DNA of 64,000 nucleotides from Microbacterium yannicii PS01 (GCF_000304335.1 NZ_CAJF01000007.1:62001-126000); one strand, 5' to 3'; positions 34,739 through 44,846 are shown, counted from the stretch's first letter. Numbers and translations: made by a program. Notes: a model not told the origin generated them from the sequence alone.

Positions 34739-36064
34739 TCAGATCAACCACGCGTGATCGATCGGGATCTGCGACCCGAGGACGTTCTGCGCCGCGCGGT
34801 GGCCCGAGAACATCGCCGCCGCGACCGTCGCAGGGTCCTCGGTCCACGTCGCCTCGCCGGCGAGGTGCAGCACCCCGCCGATCGGGCTCGCCAGCGTGTC
34901 GTGATCGGCCGTCGTCGACCCGACCGCCATGTAGGCGTACGAGCCCTGCGACCAGGGGTCATCCTGCCAGTCGGTGACGTGCACGTGCGTGGGTCGGGGT
35001 ACTGCGTCGCCGTAGAGCCGGCGCAGCTGGACGAGGATCGAATCGACGATCTCGTCTTCGGACCAGTCTCGAGTCTCGATCGCGGCGGGTCCGGCGGCGA
35101 AGGTCAGCAGTGTGGGAGTGCCGTGCAGGGCGGTGAGGTCGTACCAGGAGTGCCACCAGCGGCTCTCGGGTCCCTGCTGCCGGATCGCGTAGACGTCGTC
35201 ATCCCAGAACTTGCTCGGGAATCGAAGGAACACCTTCTCGAACGCATTCATCCTCAGGCGGCTGAGCGCTCCGGCGACCGGCTCGGGCAGCGGAGGCGCG
35301 ATGACGAGGTCTTCGGAGTGCAGCACCCCGACGGGCACGGTGATGACGGCGTCGGCGCCGTGGAAGATGCCGTGGTCGGTCGTCACCGTCACCCCGCCCT
35401 CTGCCCACTGCACCTCTGACACGATGTGCGTCAGACGGACGTCGAGGCCCTCGGCCAGCCGACGCGGGAGCCGGTCGTAGCCGTCAGGGAAGACGACCTC
35501 GTCCCCATCGATCGAGTCGTCGTCGAGGCCGTGGGCGGCGAGATCCTCGATCCACGCCCCGTACTGCTCCTCCGAGCGATGCTCGAGGTACTCCCGCACG
35601 CGCTGGATGCGGTCCTCGTCCCAGCCCTGGGCGGCGAGGGCCGTCTCCGTCACGTCGCGATACGACGCCTGCGGACCGGAGCCGGCGACGACGTCGCGCA
35701 GCGTGGCATCGACGACGTGGATGTCGGCGGCGAAGGCCTGCGCCGCGGCATCGGTCAATCGTGCTCCGTCCGGCCCGTAGTACGCGATGGGCCGGCTGTC
35801 GGGCTGATACCCGCCGACCGTGAACTCGACCATCGGCATGCCGAACGCGGCGGCGGCGGCGGCCACCGGCGAGCCGTCCACGCCATGGATCCACGATGCG
35901 CCCATGTCGGTGGTGAGGCTGAAGCGGCGGTCGGTGGACACTCGGCCACCGACCCGATCGCGGGCCTCCAGCACGACCACGTCGCGGCCCGCTTCGACAA
36001 GCAGCCTGGCGGTGGTCAGGCCCGCGACTCCGGCGCCGACCACGATCGTCTCAACGTGCTCCAT
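34739..36064 (-). CDS. FAD-dependent amine oxidase
   Basis: 441 aa of the monoamine/polyamine oxidase type. The FAD-binding GxGxxG is in VVGAGVAGLTTARLLVEAGRDVVVLEARDRVGGR, followed by TDMGASWIHG; the C-terminal FAD motif is LHLAGEATW. It oxidises primary or polyamines to aldehydes with H2O2 release. The start at 36064 has GGAGAGG 8 nt upstream; a GTG at 36088 is less supported. Divergent from the isochorismatase gene. Confidence 0.92.
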   Translation of the reverse strand: MEHVETIVVGAGVAGLTTARLLVEAGRDVVVLEARDRVGGRVSTDRRFSLTTDMGASWIHGVDGSPVAAAAAAFGMPMVEFTVGGYQPDSRPIAYYGPDGARLTDAAAQAFAADIHVVDATLRDVVAGSGPQASYRDVTETALAAQGWDEDRIQRVREYLEHRSEEQYGAWIEDLAAHGLDDDSIDGDEVVFPDGYDRLPRRLAEGLDVRLTHIVSEVQWAEGGVTVTTDHGIFHGADAVITVPVGVLHSEDLVIAPPLPEPVAGALSRLRMNAFEKVFLRFPSKFWDDDVYAIRQQGPESRWWHSWYDLTALHGTPTLLTFAAGPAAIETRDWSEDEIVDSILVQLRRLYGDAVPRPTHVHVTDWQDDPWSQGSYAYMAVGSTTADHDTLASPIGGVLHLAGEATWTEDPATVAAAMFSGHRAAQNVLGSQIPIDHAWLI

Positions 36065-36271
36065 CGCCGACCTCTCCTCGAAGCTCACCCGCCCGCGCGT
36101 TCGACGCTACCGGTCGGACCGCGCCGGCGTCCGCTCAGGCAGCGGCTGCGCCACGGATTCTGGTCGTGAACGGTCAGCGCCCGTTCCGATCACAGTGAGA
36201 TGTCCGAATACCTCCGCCTCATGTCGCTCGAGCACCTCACCCGCGTCGCGACAGGAGGAGAGGATCGCTGC

Positions 36272-36850
36272 ATGAGCCATCCGAAGCACACCGCCCTCCT
36301 CGTCATCGACGCCCAGGAGTCCTTCCGTCAGCGAGCCGATGACTGGGCGCGGACGGCCAACCCCGGCGTCCTGACCAATATCGCTCGGCTCGTCGATCAC
36401 GCTCGATCACGCGGCGATGTCGTCGTGTGGATCACGCACTCCGAGCCGGGCACCGGCGGCGTCTTCGACCCGGCGCTGGGCTTCGTGGAGGTCATCTCCG
36501 AGCTCCGACCCGCCGCCGACGAGCTCCGGGTCACGAAGACGTCCATCAACTCCTTCACCTCGACCGATCTCGAACGACAGCTGAGATCGCTCGAGGTTCA
36601 GAGGGTCGTCGTGTGCGGCATCCGCACAGAGCAGTGCTGTGAGACCACGGCCCGTGTGGCGAGCGATCTCGGCTTCGACGTCGACTTCGTCACGGATGCC
36701 ACGACCACTTCGGCGATCTCCGCGACCGAGTCCTACGCCGAGGTCTCGGGAGAGGACCTGATGCGTCGCAGCGAGAGCATCCTCGGCGCGCGGGGATTCG
36801 CGAGAATCATCACCACGTCCGAGCGCGTGCACATCTCGACGGCCGCCTGA
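36272..36850 (+). CDS. Isochorismatase-family cysteine hydrolase
   Basis: 192 aa with the family triad in view: D13 in LLVIDAQESF, Lys in RVTKTSINSF and Cys in GIRTEQCCETTAR. Members hydrolyse isochorismate, nicotinamide or N-carbamoyl compounds; the residues here do not decide which. AGGAGGAGAGG precedes the ATG and rules out a start at 36200. The 207-bp gap to the amine oxidase should contain both promoters. Confidence 0.9.
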   Translation: MSHPKHTALLVIDAQESFRQRADDWARTANPGVLTNIARLVDHARSRGDVVVWITHSEPGTGGVFDPALGFVEVISELRPAADELRVTKTSINSFTSTDLERQLRSLEVQRVVVCGIRTEQCCETTARVASDLGFDVDFVTDATTTSAISATESYAEVSGEDLMRRSESILGARGFARIITTSERVHISTAA

Positions 36851-36861
36851 CCGTACAGAGC

Positions 36862-37401
36862 TCAGCCGGCACGCTGCTCGTGAATCGTCGACTCGAGGCT
36901 CGCGCCGTTGAGGTCGATGTACATACGACGCTCGGTGACCGAGAGCGTGAGGCTGTTACGACGCTCGAGCACGGCGGTGGCCGCCTCGACGAACCCCGGA
37001 TCGAAGCTGTACAAAGGGATCTCGGGCGCGCGATGGATTCGCTTGCCCGCCCAAGGCGTCGCGACCTTGGCGGGATCGCGATGCGTGTACACGGCGGTCC
37101 GGACCGCCTGCATGCTGCCGAAGTGAAGGCGGGCCGCGTCCGGCGCCCCCACCTCGATCCAGGCGACGAGGGTGCCGGTGAGGTCGCGCACGAGCACGGC
37201 GGGCTCATCCGTCGCGGAGATCCCCTCGCTGAATCCGATGCCCTCTTCGAACTCGAGGCAGTAGGCCAGCACTCGGGTGAGCATGAAGGCATCGGTCTCG
37301 GAGGGATGGCGTGCCACGCGAAGCGTCATGTCCTCGTACACGCCGCGATCCACATCGGCGAGCTGGACCGTGAACGTGTGGATCGTCGCGCCGGCTGCCA
37401 T
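36862..37401 (-). CDS. YaeQ-family protein
   Basis: 179 aa. IHTFTVQLADVDRGVYEDMTLRVARHPSE, LAYCLEFEEGIGFSEG and LVAWIEVGAPDAARLHF are characteristic blocks of YaeQ, a PD-(D/E)xK-like fold protein. The E. coli member was linked genetically to transcription elongation, but the biochemical activity is not settled. It converges with the isochorismatase gene. Confidence 0.9.
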   Translation of the reverse strand: MAAGATIHTFTVQLADVDRGVYEDMTLRVARHPSETDAFMLTRVLAYCLEFEEGIGFSEGISATDEPAVLVRDLTGTLVAWIEVGAPDAARLHFGSMQAVRTAVYTHRDPAKVATPWAGKRIHRAPEIPLYSFDPGFVEAATAVLERRNSLTLSVTERRMYIDLNGASLESTIHEQRAG

Positions 37402-37422
37402 AACGGTCGAGCCTACGCGTCT

Positions 37423-37959
37423 TCACCCCGCCAGCCGGGCACGGTGCCGGCGTACCGCGTCGCGGTTCGCGCATCGCACGGAGCAGTAGCGTTGACGGCC
37501 GTTCCGTGTCACGTCGACGACCACGTTCCGGCATACGTCAGCGGGCAGGCGACCGGCCGCGCACCGCGAGAGGCGATGCATGCCGCGCGTGGTCAGGTGC
37601 AGAGCCGTTCCGACGCTGATGACCGCGTGGAGGACGCGAGCGAGCGTGTCATCGTCATCCCGGTAGTGAAGATGCCACCCTTCGCCGTCGTGATCGGTCA
37701 GGCGCGGATAGGCGGCGACGGTCGCCATGTGCACATTGAGAAGTCGCGCACGCTCACGGGGGTCTTCGGCGTCGACGACGGACAGCCAGTCGTCGACGAC
37801 TCGACGCGACTGCCCGTGATCGTCGGATGCGTGGGCGAACTGCATGGTCATGCCGAAGTCCCGTGTGCGCGAGACGATGCCCTCGCGATCCGCCGGCCAG
37901 TCGTCGGCGAGCGACCCGGCAAGGAGGACGGCGTACTCGCCGTAAGGGTTGAGATGCAT
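37423..37959 (-). CDS. CGNR zinc-finger (ABATE-domain) protein
   Basis: 178 aa from the ATG at 37959. The N-terminal region (about 1-120) is the ABATE-type putative sensor domain. The C-terminal zinc ribbon has C-x-x-x-x-x-x-x-x-x-x-x-x-x-x-C-S-x-x-C, and CGNR is replaced by CANR (RCANRDAVRRHRAR). These proteins are probably transcription regulators. It lies 21 bp downstream of the yaeQ gene, on the same strand. Confidence 0.88.
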   Translation of the reverse strand: MHLNPYGEYAVLLAGSLADDWPADREGIVSRTRDFGMTMQFAHASDDHGQSRRVVDDWLSVVDAEDPRERARLLNVHMATVAAYPRLTDHDGEGWHLHYRDDDDTLARVLHAVISVGTALHLTTRGMHRLSRCAAGRLPADVCRNVVVDVTRNGRQRYCSVRCANRDAVRRHRARLAG

Positions 37960-37984
37960 AAGACCATTACAGCATCGTGTGAGC

Positions 37985-38206
37985 ATGACGACGAGATCGA
38001 CCTCGGCAGACACCCCGCCCTTCGACCTGGCCGTGGTCCACGAGCACGGCTGGATGGTGGAATCCGCGCACGCGACGTCCCAGGGGCGCGTGCTGTACGT
38101 ACGATGCGCGGTGTGCGGCACGCGGCGCGTGGACGTCGAACGCGATCCGGCTCAGCCCCCGACGGCACTCAGCGTCGTGTCGGGTGCGGGATCGGGATCG
38201 GCGTGA
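37985..38206 (+). CDS. Small hypothetical protein with a CxxC pair
   Basis: 73 aa from the ATG at 37985, divergent from the CGNR gene by 25 bp. It has VRCAVCGTRRVDV, a single Cys-x-x-Cys that may bind a metal with a partner, and a Ser/Gly-rich tail. No family was recognised. Confidence 0.5.
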   Translation: MTTRSTSADTPPFDLAVVHEHGWMVESAHATSQGRVLYVRCAVCGTRRVDVERDPAQPPTALSVVSGAGSGSA

Positions 38207-38317
38207 TCCTGACGTCAATCACACGAACCCGCTCGCGCGCAAGCGCCTCGGCCGCGGCATCCGTCTGACCTATCGTCGCTCGCAGAACCCGAGAAGTCCG
38301 ACGATCGAGGGGAAGAG

Positions 38318-38824
38318 ATGTCTCGCAACGTGAGAGAGCTGCGCTGCAGTCCCGACGACGTCTTCGCGGTGCTCAGCGACGGCTGGCTCTATCCGTGCTG
38401 GGTGGTGGGGGCGTCGCGCATGCGCGAGGTCGATGAGACGTGGCCGATGGCCGGAGCAGAGCTGCACCATTCGTTCGGCGTGTGGCCGGCACTGATCAAC
38501 GACAAGACGGTCGTCGAGGAGTTCATCACCGGACGCCGCATGGTGATGCGTGCCCGAGGCTGGCCGATCGGCGAGGCGCGGGTCACGCTGGACGTGAAGG
38601 AGCGGGGCGACGGGTGCGTCGTGCGCATCCAGGAAGAGGCCGTCGCGGGCCCGGGACGGTTCGTCCCCGAGCCGGTCATGGATGTGATGCTGCACTGGCG
38701 CAACAACGAGACCCTGCACCGGCTGGCGTATCTGGCGGAGGGACGTGCGACACGACCGGCCGGCGCCAGCACGGCGGAGAAAGAGATGGCATCGACGGGG
38801 GAGAGCGGGACGACGGTCACGTGA
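38318..38824 (+). CDS. SRPBCC-superfamily protein
   Basis: 168 aa with the helix-grip (START/Bet v1) pattern: [35 protein letters not shown] at the N-terminus, a central beta sheet and a C-terminal helix ([18 protein letters not shown]). The fold makes a hydrophobic pocket that often binds lipids or polyketides. Its stop overlaps the GTG of the next gene, a phytoene-dehydrogenase-like enzyme, so the two may share a hydrophobic ligand. Confidence 0.85.
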   Translation: MSRNVRELRCSPDDVFAVLSDGWLYPCWVVGASRMREVDETWPMAGAELHHSFGVWPALINDKTVVEEFITGRRMVMRARGWPIGEARVTLDVKERGDGCVVRIQEEAVAGPGRFVPEPVMDVMLHWRNNETLHRLAYLAEGRATRPAGASTAEKEMASTGESGTTVT

Positions 38825-40296
38825 GCACCGGGACGCGAAGCACAGCCGACCTCGACGCCGTCGTGGTGGGCGCCGGGCCGAACGGCCTCGCGGCGGCGGT
38901 CACCCTGGCACGCGCGGGGCTGAAGGTGCGCGTCTACGAGCGGGCGGACCAGGCGGGCGGCGGTGCGGCGACGAAGGAGCTGACACTCCCCGGCTTCTGG
39001 CACGACGTGTGCTCGGCGGTGCATCCGATGGCGTTCGAGTCCCGGTTCTTCCGCGAGTTCGGCCTTCGCCGTCGCGTCGAGTTCGTGACCCCCGACATCT
39101 CGTTCGCCCACCCTCTGGACGGTGGCCGAGCCGGGATCGCCTACCGCGACCTCGCTCGGACACGGGACGAGCTCGGCCGTGACGGCCGCGCGTACGAATC
39201 CCTCATGAGGCCGCTGGTGGAGCATTCGACCGAGGTCGCCGAGTTCACCGGCTCGTCGCTGCTGTGGATCCCGCGCGACATCCCGACGGCTCTCGCTTTC
39301 GGGCTGCGTGCGCTCGAGCAGGGCAGCCCCGCCTGGAAGGCGCGTTTCCAGGACGACGCCGCACCGGCGATGCTCACGGGTGTCGCGGCTCACACGATCC
39401 TCTCGCAGCCGAGCATCGCGGCCGCCGGTGCCGGGCTCGCCCTGGGCGCCTATGCCCACGCCCGCGGATGGCCGATTCCCGTCGGCGGGAGCCAGGCGAT
39501 CATCGACGCCATGCTCGATGATCTGCGCTCGCACGGTGGCGAGATCCTCCTCGGCCAGGAGGTGAGCTCTCTGCGCGAGATCCCGGCTGCGCGCGTCACC
39601 CTTCTCGACGTCACTCCGCGCGCGCTCGTGCGGATGGCGGGCGACGCTCTGCCCCCGGGGTATCGCCGCGCACTGCAGAACTTCCGGTACGGAGGCGGCG
39701 TCGCAAAGGTCGACTTCGCGCTCAGCGACGCCGTGCCGTGGGCCGACCCCGGTGCGCGTCAGGCCGGAACGGTGCACGTCGGCGGAACGCGGGACGAAGT
39801 CGCGGATGCCGAGAACGACGTCAATCGCGGTCGCCTCCCCGAGCGTCCCTATGTGCTGGTCTCGCAGCCGTCGCTCTTCGATGCGAGCCGTGCGCCCGCG
39901 GGGAAGCACACGCTGTGGACGTACACGCACGTTCCCGCGGGCAGCCGGGTCGACCGGCAGGAGGCGGTCATCCGGCAGATCGAGCGGTTCGCCCCGGGCT
40001 TCCGCGACACGATCCTCGCCGCGGGCTCGCGCAACGCCGTCGAGGTGGAACGGCACAACCCGAACTATCCCGGCGGCGACATCGCCGCCGGCGCACCCAC
40101 GCTCTGGCAGATCGTGCGCCGTCCCGTGCTGAGCCCGGACCCGTGGCGTACGCCGCTGCGCGGCGTGTACCTCGCGTCGGCATCAGTGGCGCCCGGGCCC
40201 GGCGTGCACGGGCTGCCCGGCTGGTTCGCCGCGCGCAGCGCGCTGCGTCACGACTTCGGGACGCGGGCGCTGCCCGATCTCTCGCCGCGCGACTGA
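38821..40296 (+). CDS. Phytoene-dehydrogenase-like FAD oxidoreductase
   Basis: 491 aa from a GTG overlapping the preceding stop. The dinucleotide motif [29 protein letters not shown] and the C-terminal [17 protein letters not shown] block are typical of CrtI/NAD(P)-FAD carotenoid-type oxidoreductases and their uncharacterised actinobacterial relatives. No other carotenoid genes are nearby, so a carotenoid role is not supported. Coupled to the SRPBCC gene. Confidence 0.88.
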   Translation: MSTGTRSTADLDAVVVGAGPNGLAAAVTLARAGLKVRVYERADQAGGGAATKELTLPGFWHDVCSAVHPMAFESRFFREFGLRRRVEFVTPDISFAHPLDGGRAGIAYRDLARTRDELGRDGRAYESLMRPLVEHSTEVAEFTGSSLLWIPRDIPTALAFGLRALEQGSPAWKARFQDDAAPAMLTGVAAHTILSQPSIAAAGAGLALGAYAHARGWPIPVGGSQAIIDAMLDDLRSHGGEILLGQEVSSLREIPAARVTLLDVTPRALVRMAGDALPPGYRRALQNFRYGGGVAKVDFALSDAVPWADPGARQAGTVHVGGTRDEVADAENDVNRGRLPERPYVLVSQPSLFDASRAPAGKHTLWTYTHVPAGSRVDRQEAVIRQIERFAPGFRDTILAAGSRNAVEVERHNPNYPGGDIAAGAPTLWQIVRRPVLSPDPWRTPLRGVYLASASVAPGPGVHGLPGWFAARSALRHDFGTRALPDLSPRD

Positions 40297-40377
40297 GCAC
40301 CGTTCCTCGGGCGCCGATCGGGACGGTCTTTCCGTCGTTCGGCACGCGGCGTCACGGTCCGTGGGACAATCCGACTC

Positions 40378-42279
40378 GTGGAAAACCTGACGCTCATCGA
40401 GCGCTCTCCCGATCCCGAAGACGTCGCCGCCCGCTCGCGCACCCACCGCTCGATCGCCGACAAGATCCGCGCCATGGGGCAGAACCGGATCGGGGCGCTG
40501 CTGCTCCTGATCGCGACTCTCGTCGCGATCCTGTGGGCGAACATCTCGACCGGCTCGTACGAGTCCTTCTGGGAGACGCACATGACCGTCGGCCTGGGCG
40601 ACCTGCAGCTGGATTTCACGCTGCACGCACTGGTCAACGACGCGCTGATGGCGATCTTCTTCTTCACCGTCGGTCTGGAGGTCCGCCGCGAGTTCGCGAT
40701 CGGCGAGCTGACGAGCTGGCCGCGCGCGATGGTGCCTGTGATCGCGGCGGTCGCGGGGCTGGTCCTGCCGGCGCTCCTCTTCGTGCTCATCGCGCGAGGC
40801 TCCCGCTACGAGCACGCATGGGGCATCGTGATCTCGACCGACACCGCGTTCCTCGTCGGGGCGCTGGCGTTGGTCGGCCCACGCGTGCCGGGACGGCTGC
40901 GTGTGTTCCTCCTCGCCCTGGCGGTCGTGGACGACATCGGCGCCCTCTCGATCATCGCTCTCGTCTACACGGCGAACTTCACCCCGCTCCCGCTGGCGAT
41001 CGCAGCCGTGGGTCTGGCCGGCGTGTACTTCACGCGATACTTTCCGACGGGCCGCGGTCCCGTCTACGCCACGCTGTCGATCATCGTGTGGCTCGCGTTT
41101 CTCGCCTCGGGCGTTCATCCGACGCTCGCGGGTGTGGCCATCGCGCTTCTGGTGCCGGTGTACCGGCCGGATCGGCGCGACGTCGAGCACGCGCTGGAAC
41201 TGGCCAGGACGTTCCGGCAATCGCCGAACACCGAGTACGCGCGAGCCGCGGCGAACAGCCTGCGCGAGTCGATCTCGATCAACGAGCGGCTGCAGACCGC
41301 GTACGCGCCCTATGTCGCCTACGTCATCCTGCCGCTGTTCGCCCTCGCCAACGCGGGCGTCGTGCTCAGCCCCGACATCCTCGCGGGCGCCCTGGTGTCT
41401 CCTCTCACATGGGGCATCGTCGTCGGACTCGTCGTCGGCAAGATGATCGGCGTCTTCGGCTCGGCCGCCGTCATGAAGATCGCCCGCATCGGGGAGTTCG
41501 GAGCGGGTCTGACGCTGGACCGCCTGGCAGGCGGCGCGGCGCTGTGCGGCATCGGCTTCACGATCTCGCTGTTCATCGTGGACCTCGCGATCGCCGACGA
41601 GGAGGCGCAGAACGAGGCACGTGTGGGGGTGCTGGCGGCGTCGGTCATCGCGTTCGTCGTGGCCACCATCGTCTTTCGCATCTCGGACGCTCTCCGTCCC
41701 GACGATGACGCACGCCAGACTCTCGCACGGCCGGTGGACCCGCGGCGCGACCACGTCTTCGGGCCCGCCGATGCCCCGTTCACCATCGTCGAGTACGGCG
41801 ACTTCCAGTGCGGCTTCTGCCTCAAGGCATCGGGGTCGATCCAGGAAGTGCACGGTGTGCTCGGCGACCGGCTGCGATACGTATGGCGTCACGCCCCGCT
41901 CACGCAGTACCACCCGAACGCGCTCGCGGGGGCCGAAGCCTCGGAGGCCGCCGCGCTCCAGGGCAAGTTCTTCGAGTTCGAGCGCGGTCTCTTCGCCGAT
42001 CAGGAGAATCAGCGGCCGTCCGACATCGTCCGGCTCGCGCGCGAGCTCGGCCTCGACGTCGACCGGTTCGAACGGGATCTCACGTCCGCCGAGGTGACGG
42101 GTCGCGTGCAGGACGACATGCTGGATGCCGAAGCCATGGGGATCACATCGGTGCCGACGCTCTTCGTCAACGGCCGTCGCCATGTCGGGCCCTACGACGC
42201 GCAGTCCCTCATCCGCGCGCTGGAGGAGTCGGAGGCCGAATCCGCTCGAACGGTCCCCACGACGCCCGCGGCTCAGTAA
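40378..42279 (+). CDS. nhaA: NhaA Na+/H+ antiporter fused to a DsbA-like thioredoxin domain
   Basis: 633 aa. Residues about 1-430 are NhaA: STDTAFLVGALALVGP and LAVVDDIGALSIIALVY contain the Asp residues used for ion exchange. The linker is followed by a thioredoxin/DsbA domain (about 460-625) with the active site C478-G-F-C481 in YGDFQCGFCLKASG and the cis-Pro loop SVPTLFVNG. NhaA-thioredoxin fusions are known in actinobacteria; the E. coli protein ends near 390. The fusion suggests redox coupling, or an antiporter sensing disulfide state. Followed by a thioredoxin-reductase-like protein 10 bp downstream. Confidence 0.93.
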   Translation: MENLTLIERSPDPEDVAARSRTHRSIADKIRAMGQNRIGALLLLIATLVAILWANISTGSYESFWETHMTVGLGDLQLDFTLHALVNDALMAIFFFTVGLEVRREFAIGELTSWPRAMVPVIAAVAGLVLPALLFVLIARGSRYEHAWGIVISTDTAFLVGALALVGPRVPGRLRVFLLALAVVDDIGALSIIALVYTANFTPLPLAIAAVGLAGVYFTRYFPTGRGPVYATLSIIVWLAFLASGVHPTLAGVAIALLVPVYRPDRRDVEHALELARTFRQSPNTEYARAAANSLRESISINERLQTAYAPYVAYVILPLFALANAGVVLSPDILAGALVSPLTWGIVVGLVVGKMIGVFGSAAVMKIARIGEFGAGLTLDRLAGGAALCGIGFTISLFIVDLAIADEEAQNEARVGVLAASVIAFVVATIVFRISDALRPDDDARQTLARPVDPRRDHVFGPADAPFTIVEYGDFQCGFCLKASGSIQEVHGVLGDRLRYVWRHAPLTQYHPNALAGAEASEAAALQGKFFEFERGLFADQENQRPSDIVRLARELGLDVDRFERDLTSAEVTGRVQDDMLDAEAMGITSVPTLFVNGRRHVGPYDAQSLIRALEESEAESARTVPTTPAAQ

Positions 42280-42289
42280 CCTGTTCGCG

Positions 42290-43921
42290 ATGGGAACTCA
42301 CGCCCCCGACCCGATCCAGCGACCCGAGCTGTCCGACGCCCAATGGGAGCGTCTGCGCGCCTACGGCACTCCCGAGGACGTCGCGCCCGGAGACTATCTC
42401 TTCCGATCCGGCGACCGTGACTACGACCTGATCCTGGTGGAGGAGGGCCAGGTCGAGCTCGTCCGCGATTCGCTCTTCTGGATCCAGGAGGCGGTGCTCG
42501 CTCACATGGGACCGCGCACCTTCGTCGGCGAGCTCGGCCTGCTCAACGGCCAGGGCGCCTTCCTCTCGGCGCGGGCGACCGAGGCGGGGCGAGTATTGCG
42601 CGTGAGCCGCACCGAGCTGCGGCGGATGATGGCCGAGGACGACGAACTGTGCGACCTCGTGCTGCACGCGCTGTGGGCACGACGGGAGTCCCTTCGCCGA
42701 GGACCGGCCGCGCTCACTCTCAAGTTCGTCGGCCAGAGCTCGTCGCGGGACTACCTCGCCCTCCAGCGCTTCGCCGAGCGGCTCGACCTGGTGCACAAGT
42801 CGGTCGACCTCTCGGCGACCGACCTCGGCGATCACGAGAAGCTCGGAGTGACCGTCGACGATCTGCCCATCGCCTACATCCAGGGTGAGCCGCTGCCGCG
42901 GGCGACGCCGGGAATGGTCGCCGAGCGGCTGGGGCTGGCCTACGAGGCGAACGGTGACGAAGTCGTCGATCTGGTGGTGGTCGGCGGCGGTCCGGCCGGA
43001 CTCGCGGCCGCCATCTACGGCGCGTCCGAAGGGCTGAGCACGGTTCTCCTCGACGCGGTCGCACCGGGTGGCCAGGCGGCCTCGACCTCGCGCATCGAGA
43101 ACTTCCTGGGCTTTCCGTTCGGAGTCAGCGGCGGAGACCTCATCGGTCAGGCGAGTCTTCAGGCGCTGAAGTTCGGAGTGCGCGTGTATGCCCCGTGCGA
43201 AGCGGTCGGACTGCAGCCCGACGGCGACGTCCTCGAGGTGACGCTGTCGGACGGCCGGCGCATCCGCGCGCGCAGCACGATCGTGACATCGGGCGCGGCG
43301 TACCGCCGACTGGACCTCGAGCGATGGCCGGACTTCGAGCGCGCCGGCATCTACTACGCGGCGACGCAGCTCGAGCTGCGGCAGGTCATGGAGTCGCCGG
43401 TCGTCGTGGTCGGAGGCGCCAACTCCGCCGGTCAGGCAGCGCTGTACCTGGCGGCGAACGGCTGCCCCGTGCATCTGGTGGCGCGCGGCGCCGATCTCGG
43501 CTCACGCATGTCGTCGTACCTCGTCGACCGGCTGATGGAGGATCCTCGCGTTCAGGTGCACACCGGGTCACGCGTCGTCGGACTCGACGGTGGAGTCGCG
43601 CTCGAGCGCGTCCGCATCGACAGCCTGGGTGAGGTCGATGCGCGGGGGCTGTTCTGTTTCATCGGCGCGGATCCTGCGACCGACTGGGTGTCGTCGTTGG
43701 ACCGGGATCGGGACGGCTTCCTGCGGACGGGAACCGACATCGCCGCCCAGTCGCTCGAGCAGTGGCAGCGATTGGGACGCGAGCCACTGCCGTTCGAAAC
43801 GTCGACGCCGCGGGTGTTCGCGGCGGGGGATGTGCGCCGAGGATCGATGAAGCGCGTCGCCGCTGCCGTCGGTGAGGGCTCCAGTGCGGTCGCATCGGTG
43901 CACCGCGCCCTGGCCGGGTGA
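42290..43921 (+). CDS. Cyclic-nucleotide-binding / thioredoxin-reductase-like flavoprotein
   Basis: 543 aa in three parts. Residues about 15-125 are a cyclic nucleotide-binding domain (GDYLFRSGDRDYDLILVEEGQVELV). About 140-230 is a small thioredoxin-like segment. About 243-540 is a thioredoxin-reductase-type FAD/NAD domain with VVGGGPAGLAAAIYGASEGL and APGGQAASTSRIENFLGFP. The redox CxxC normally after the NAD domain start is missing (the site reads YYAATQLE), so it cannot work like standard thioredoxin reductase by its own disulfide. It follows nhaA-dsbA by 10 bp, supporting a shared redox function. Confidence 0.9.
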   Translation: MGTHAPDPIQRPELSDAQWERLRAYGTPEDVAPGDYLFRSGDRDYDLILVEEGQVELVRDSLFWIQEAVLAHMGPRTFVGELGLLNGQGAFLSARATEAGRVLRVSRTELRRMMAEDDELCDLVLHALWARRESLRRGPAALTLKFVGQSSSRDYLALQRFAERLDLVHKSVDLSATDLGDHEKLGVTVDDLPIAYIQGEPLPRATPGMVAERLGLAYEANGDEVVDLVVVGGGPAGLAAAIYGASEGLSTVLLDAVAPGGQAASTSRIENFLGFPFGVSGGDLIGQASLQALKFGVRVYAPCEAVGLQPDGDVLEVTLSDGRRIRARSTIVTSGAAYRRLDLERWPDFERAGIYYAATQLELRQVMESPVVVVGGANSAGQAALYLAANGCPVHLVARGADLGSRMSSYLVDRLMEDPRVQVHTGSRVVGLDGGVALERVRIDSLGEVDARGLFCFIGADPATDWVSSLDRDRDGFLRTGTDIAAQSLEQWQRLGREPLPFETSTPRVFAAGDVRRGSMKRVAAAVGEGSSAVASVHRALAG

Positions 43922-43961
43922 CATCGCCGAGTCGGACCTCTCGGCCGGTAGCCTGGCGAGA

Positions 43962-44846
43962 ATGAGCATGAACGTCGTCGATCGGTCTCGCATCGACGTG
44001 CCGCTCGCGCGTCGGCTCGTGGCCGGGCAGTTCCCGGAGTGGGCCGACTTGCCGGTGCGCGTGATGGATCGCTCGGGCAACGATCACCGGATGTTTCGGC
44101 TCGGCGAGAACATGCTCGTGCGGTTGCCCGCCGACCCGGACTTCGTGCCGCAGGTGTCGAAGGAGCAGAAGTGGCTGCCGTGGCTGGCCCCCCGCCTTCC
44201 CCTGCCCGTTCCGCAGGTACGGGGAGCCGGACGGCCTTCACCAGACTTTCCCGCCCGATGGTCGGTCTACGGCTGGCTGGACGGAGAACCAGCCGCTGTG
44301 GCGAAGATCGACGACACGGCGCGCTTCGCGGGTGAGATCGCCGACTTCCTGGTCGCGCTGAGGAACGTTCCGGTACCGGCGGATGCCCCGGCACCGGGTC
44401 AGCACAGCGCTTTCCGCGGCGGGCCGCTCGATCACTGGGACGACGAGATGGCCGCACTCCTTCATCGAGTGCACGGCCGGGAGCGGGATCAGGCGGCGGG
44501 GATCTGGCGGGACGCGCTGGCCGCGCTGTTCGAGGGGCCGCCGGTGTGGCTGCACGGCGACGTCTCGGTGAACAACCTGCTGATCAGCGCCGGTCGGCTG
44601 TCGGCCGTGCTCGACTTCGGGTGCTCCGCGGTGGGCGACCCGGCGTGCGACACCGTGATGCGGTGGACGCTGTTCACCGGGCGGGCCCGCGACGAGTTCC
44701 GGCGACGCCTGGATGTGGACGAGGCGACGTGGGCCCGAGGACGAGGATGGGCGCTGTGGAAGGGGCTCATCATGATCACGAACAAGCCGCCGGGCCAGGC
44801 CGAATTCGCGCGCCGGGTGCTCGACGAGCTCTTCTCCGGCGTATAG
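43962..44846 (+). CDS. Aminoglycoside-phosphotransferase-like kinase
   Basis: 294 aa of the APH/choline-kinase fold. The catalytic loop is HGDVSVNNLL and the metal-binding motif is LDFGCSAVGDPACD. N-terminal ATP-binding strands precede it. The sequence is close to the CHP- or APH-family kinases with unknown small-molecule substrates and is not enough to call resistance. A TAGCCT -10-like box 7 nt before the ATG suggests a leaderless transcript. Confidence 0.88.
   Translation: MSMNVVDRSRIDVPLARRLVAGQFPEWADLPVRVMDRSGNDHRMFRLGENMLVRLPADPDFVPQVSKEQKWLPWLAPRLPLPVPQVRGAGRPSPDFPARWSVYGWLDGEPAAVAKIDDTARFAGEIADFLVALRNVPVPADAPAPGQHSAFRGGPLDHWDDEMAALLHRVHGRERDQAAGIWRDALAALFEGPPVWLHGDVSVNNLLISAGRLSAVLDFGCSAVGDPACDTVMRWTLFTGRARDEFRRRLDVDEATWARGRGWALWKGLIMITNKPPGQAEFARRVLDELFSGV

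Noticed and set aside
38318..40296. Carotenoid biosynthesis locus
   Set aside because: One CrtI-like enzyme with an SRPBCC protein is not enough; no phytoene synthase or cyclase is nearby.
40183..42183. A 666-codon minus-strand frame under nhaA
   Set aside because: Charged low-complexity shadow of the NhaA-DsbA gene; the plus-strand motifs are decisive.
43962..44846. Aminoglycoside resistance gene
   Set aside because: The fold and HGD-x4-N motif are shared by many metabolic kinases; nothing indicates an antibiotic substrate.
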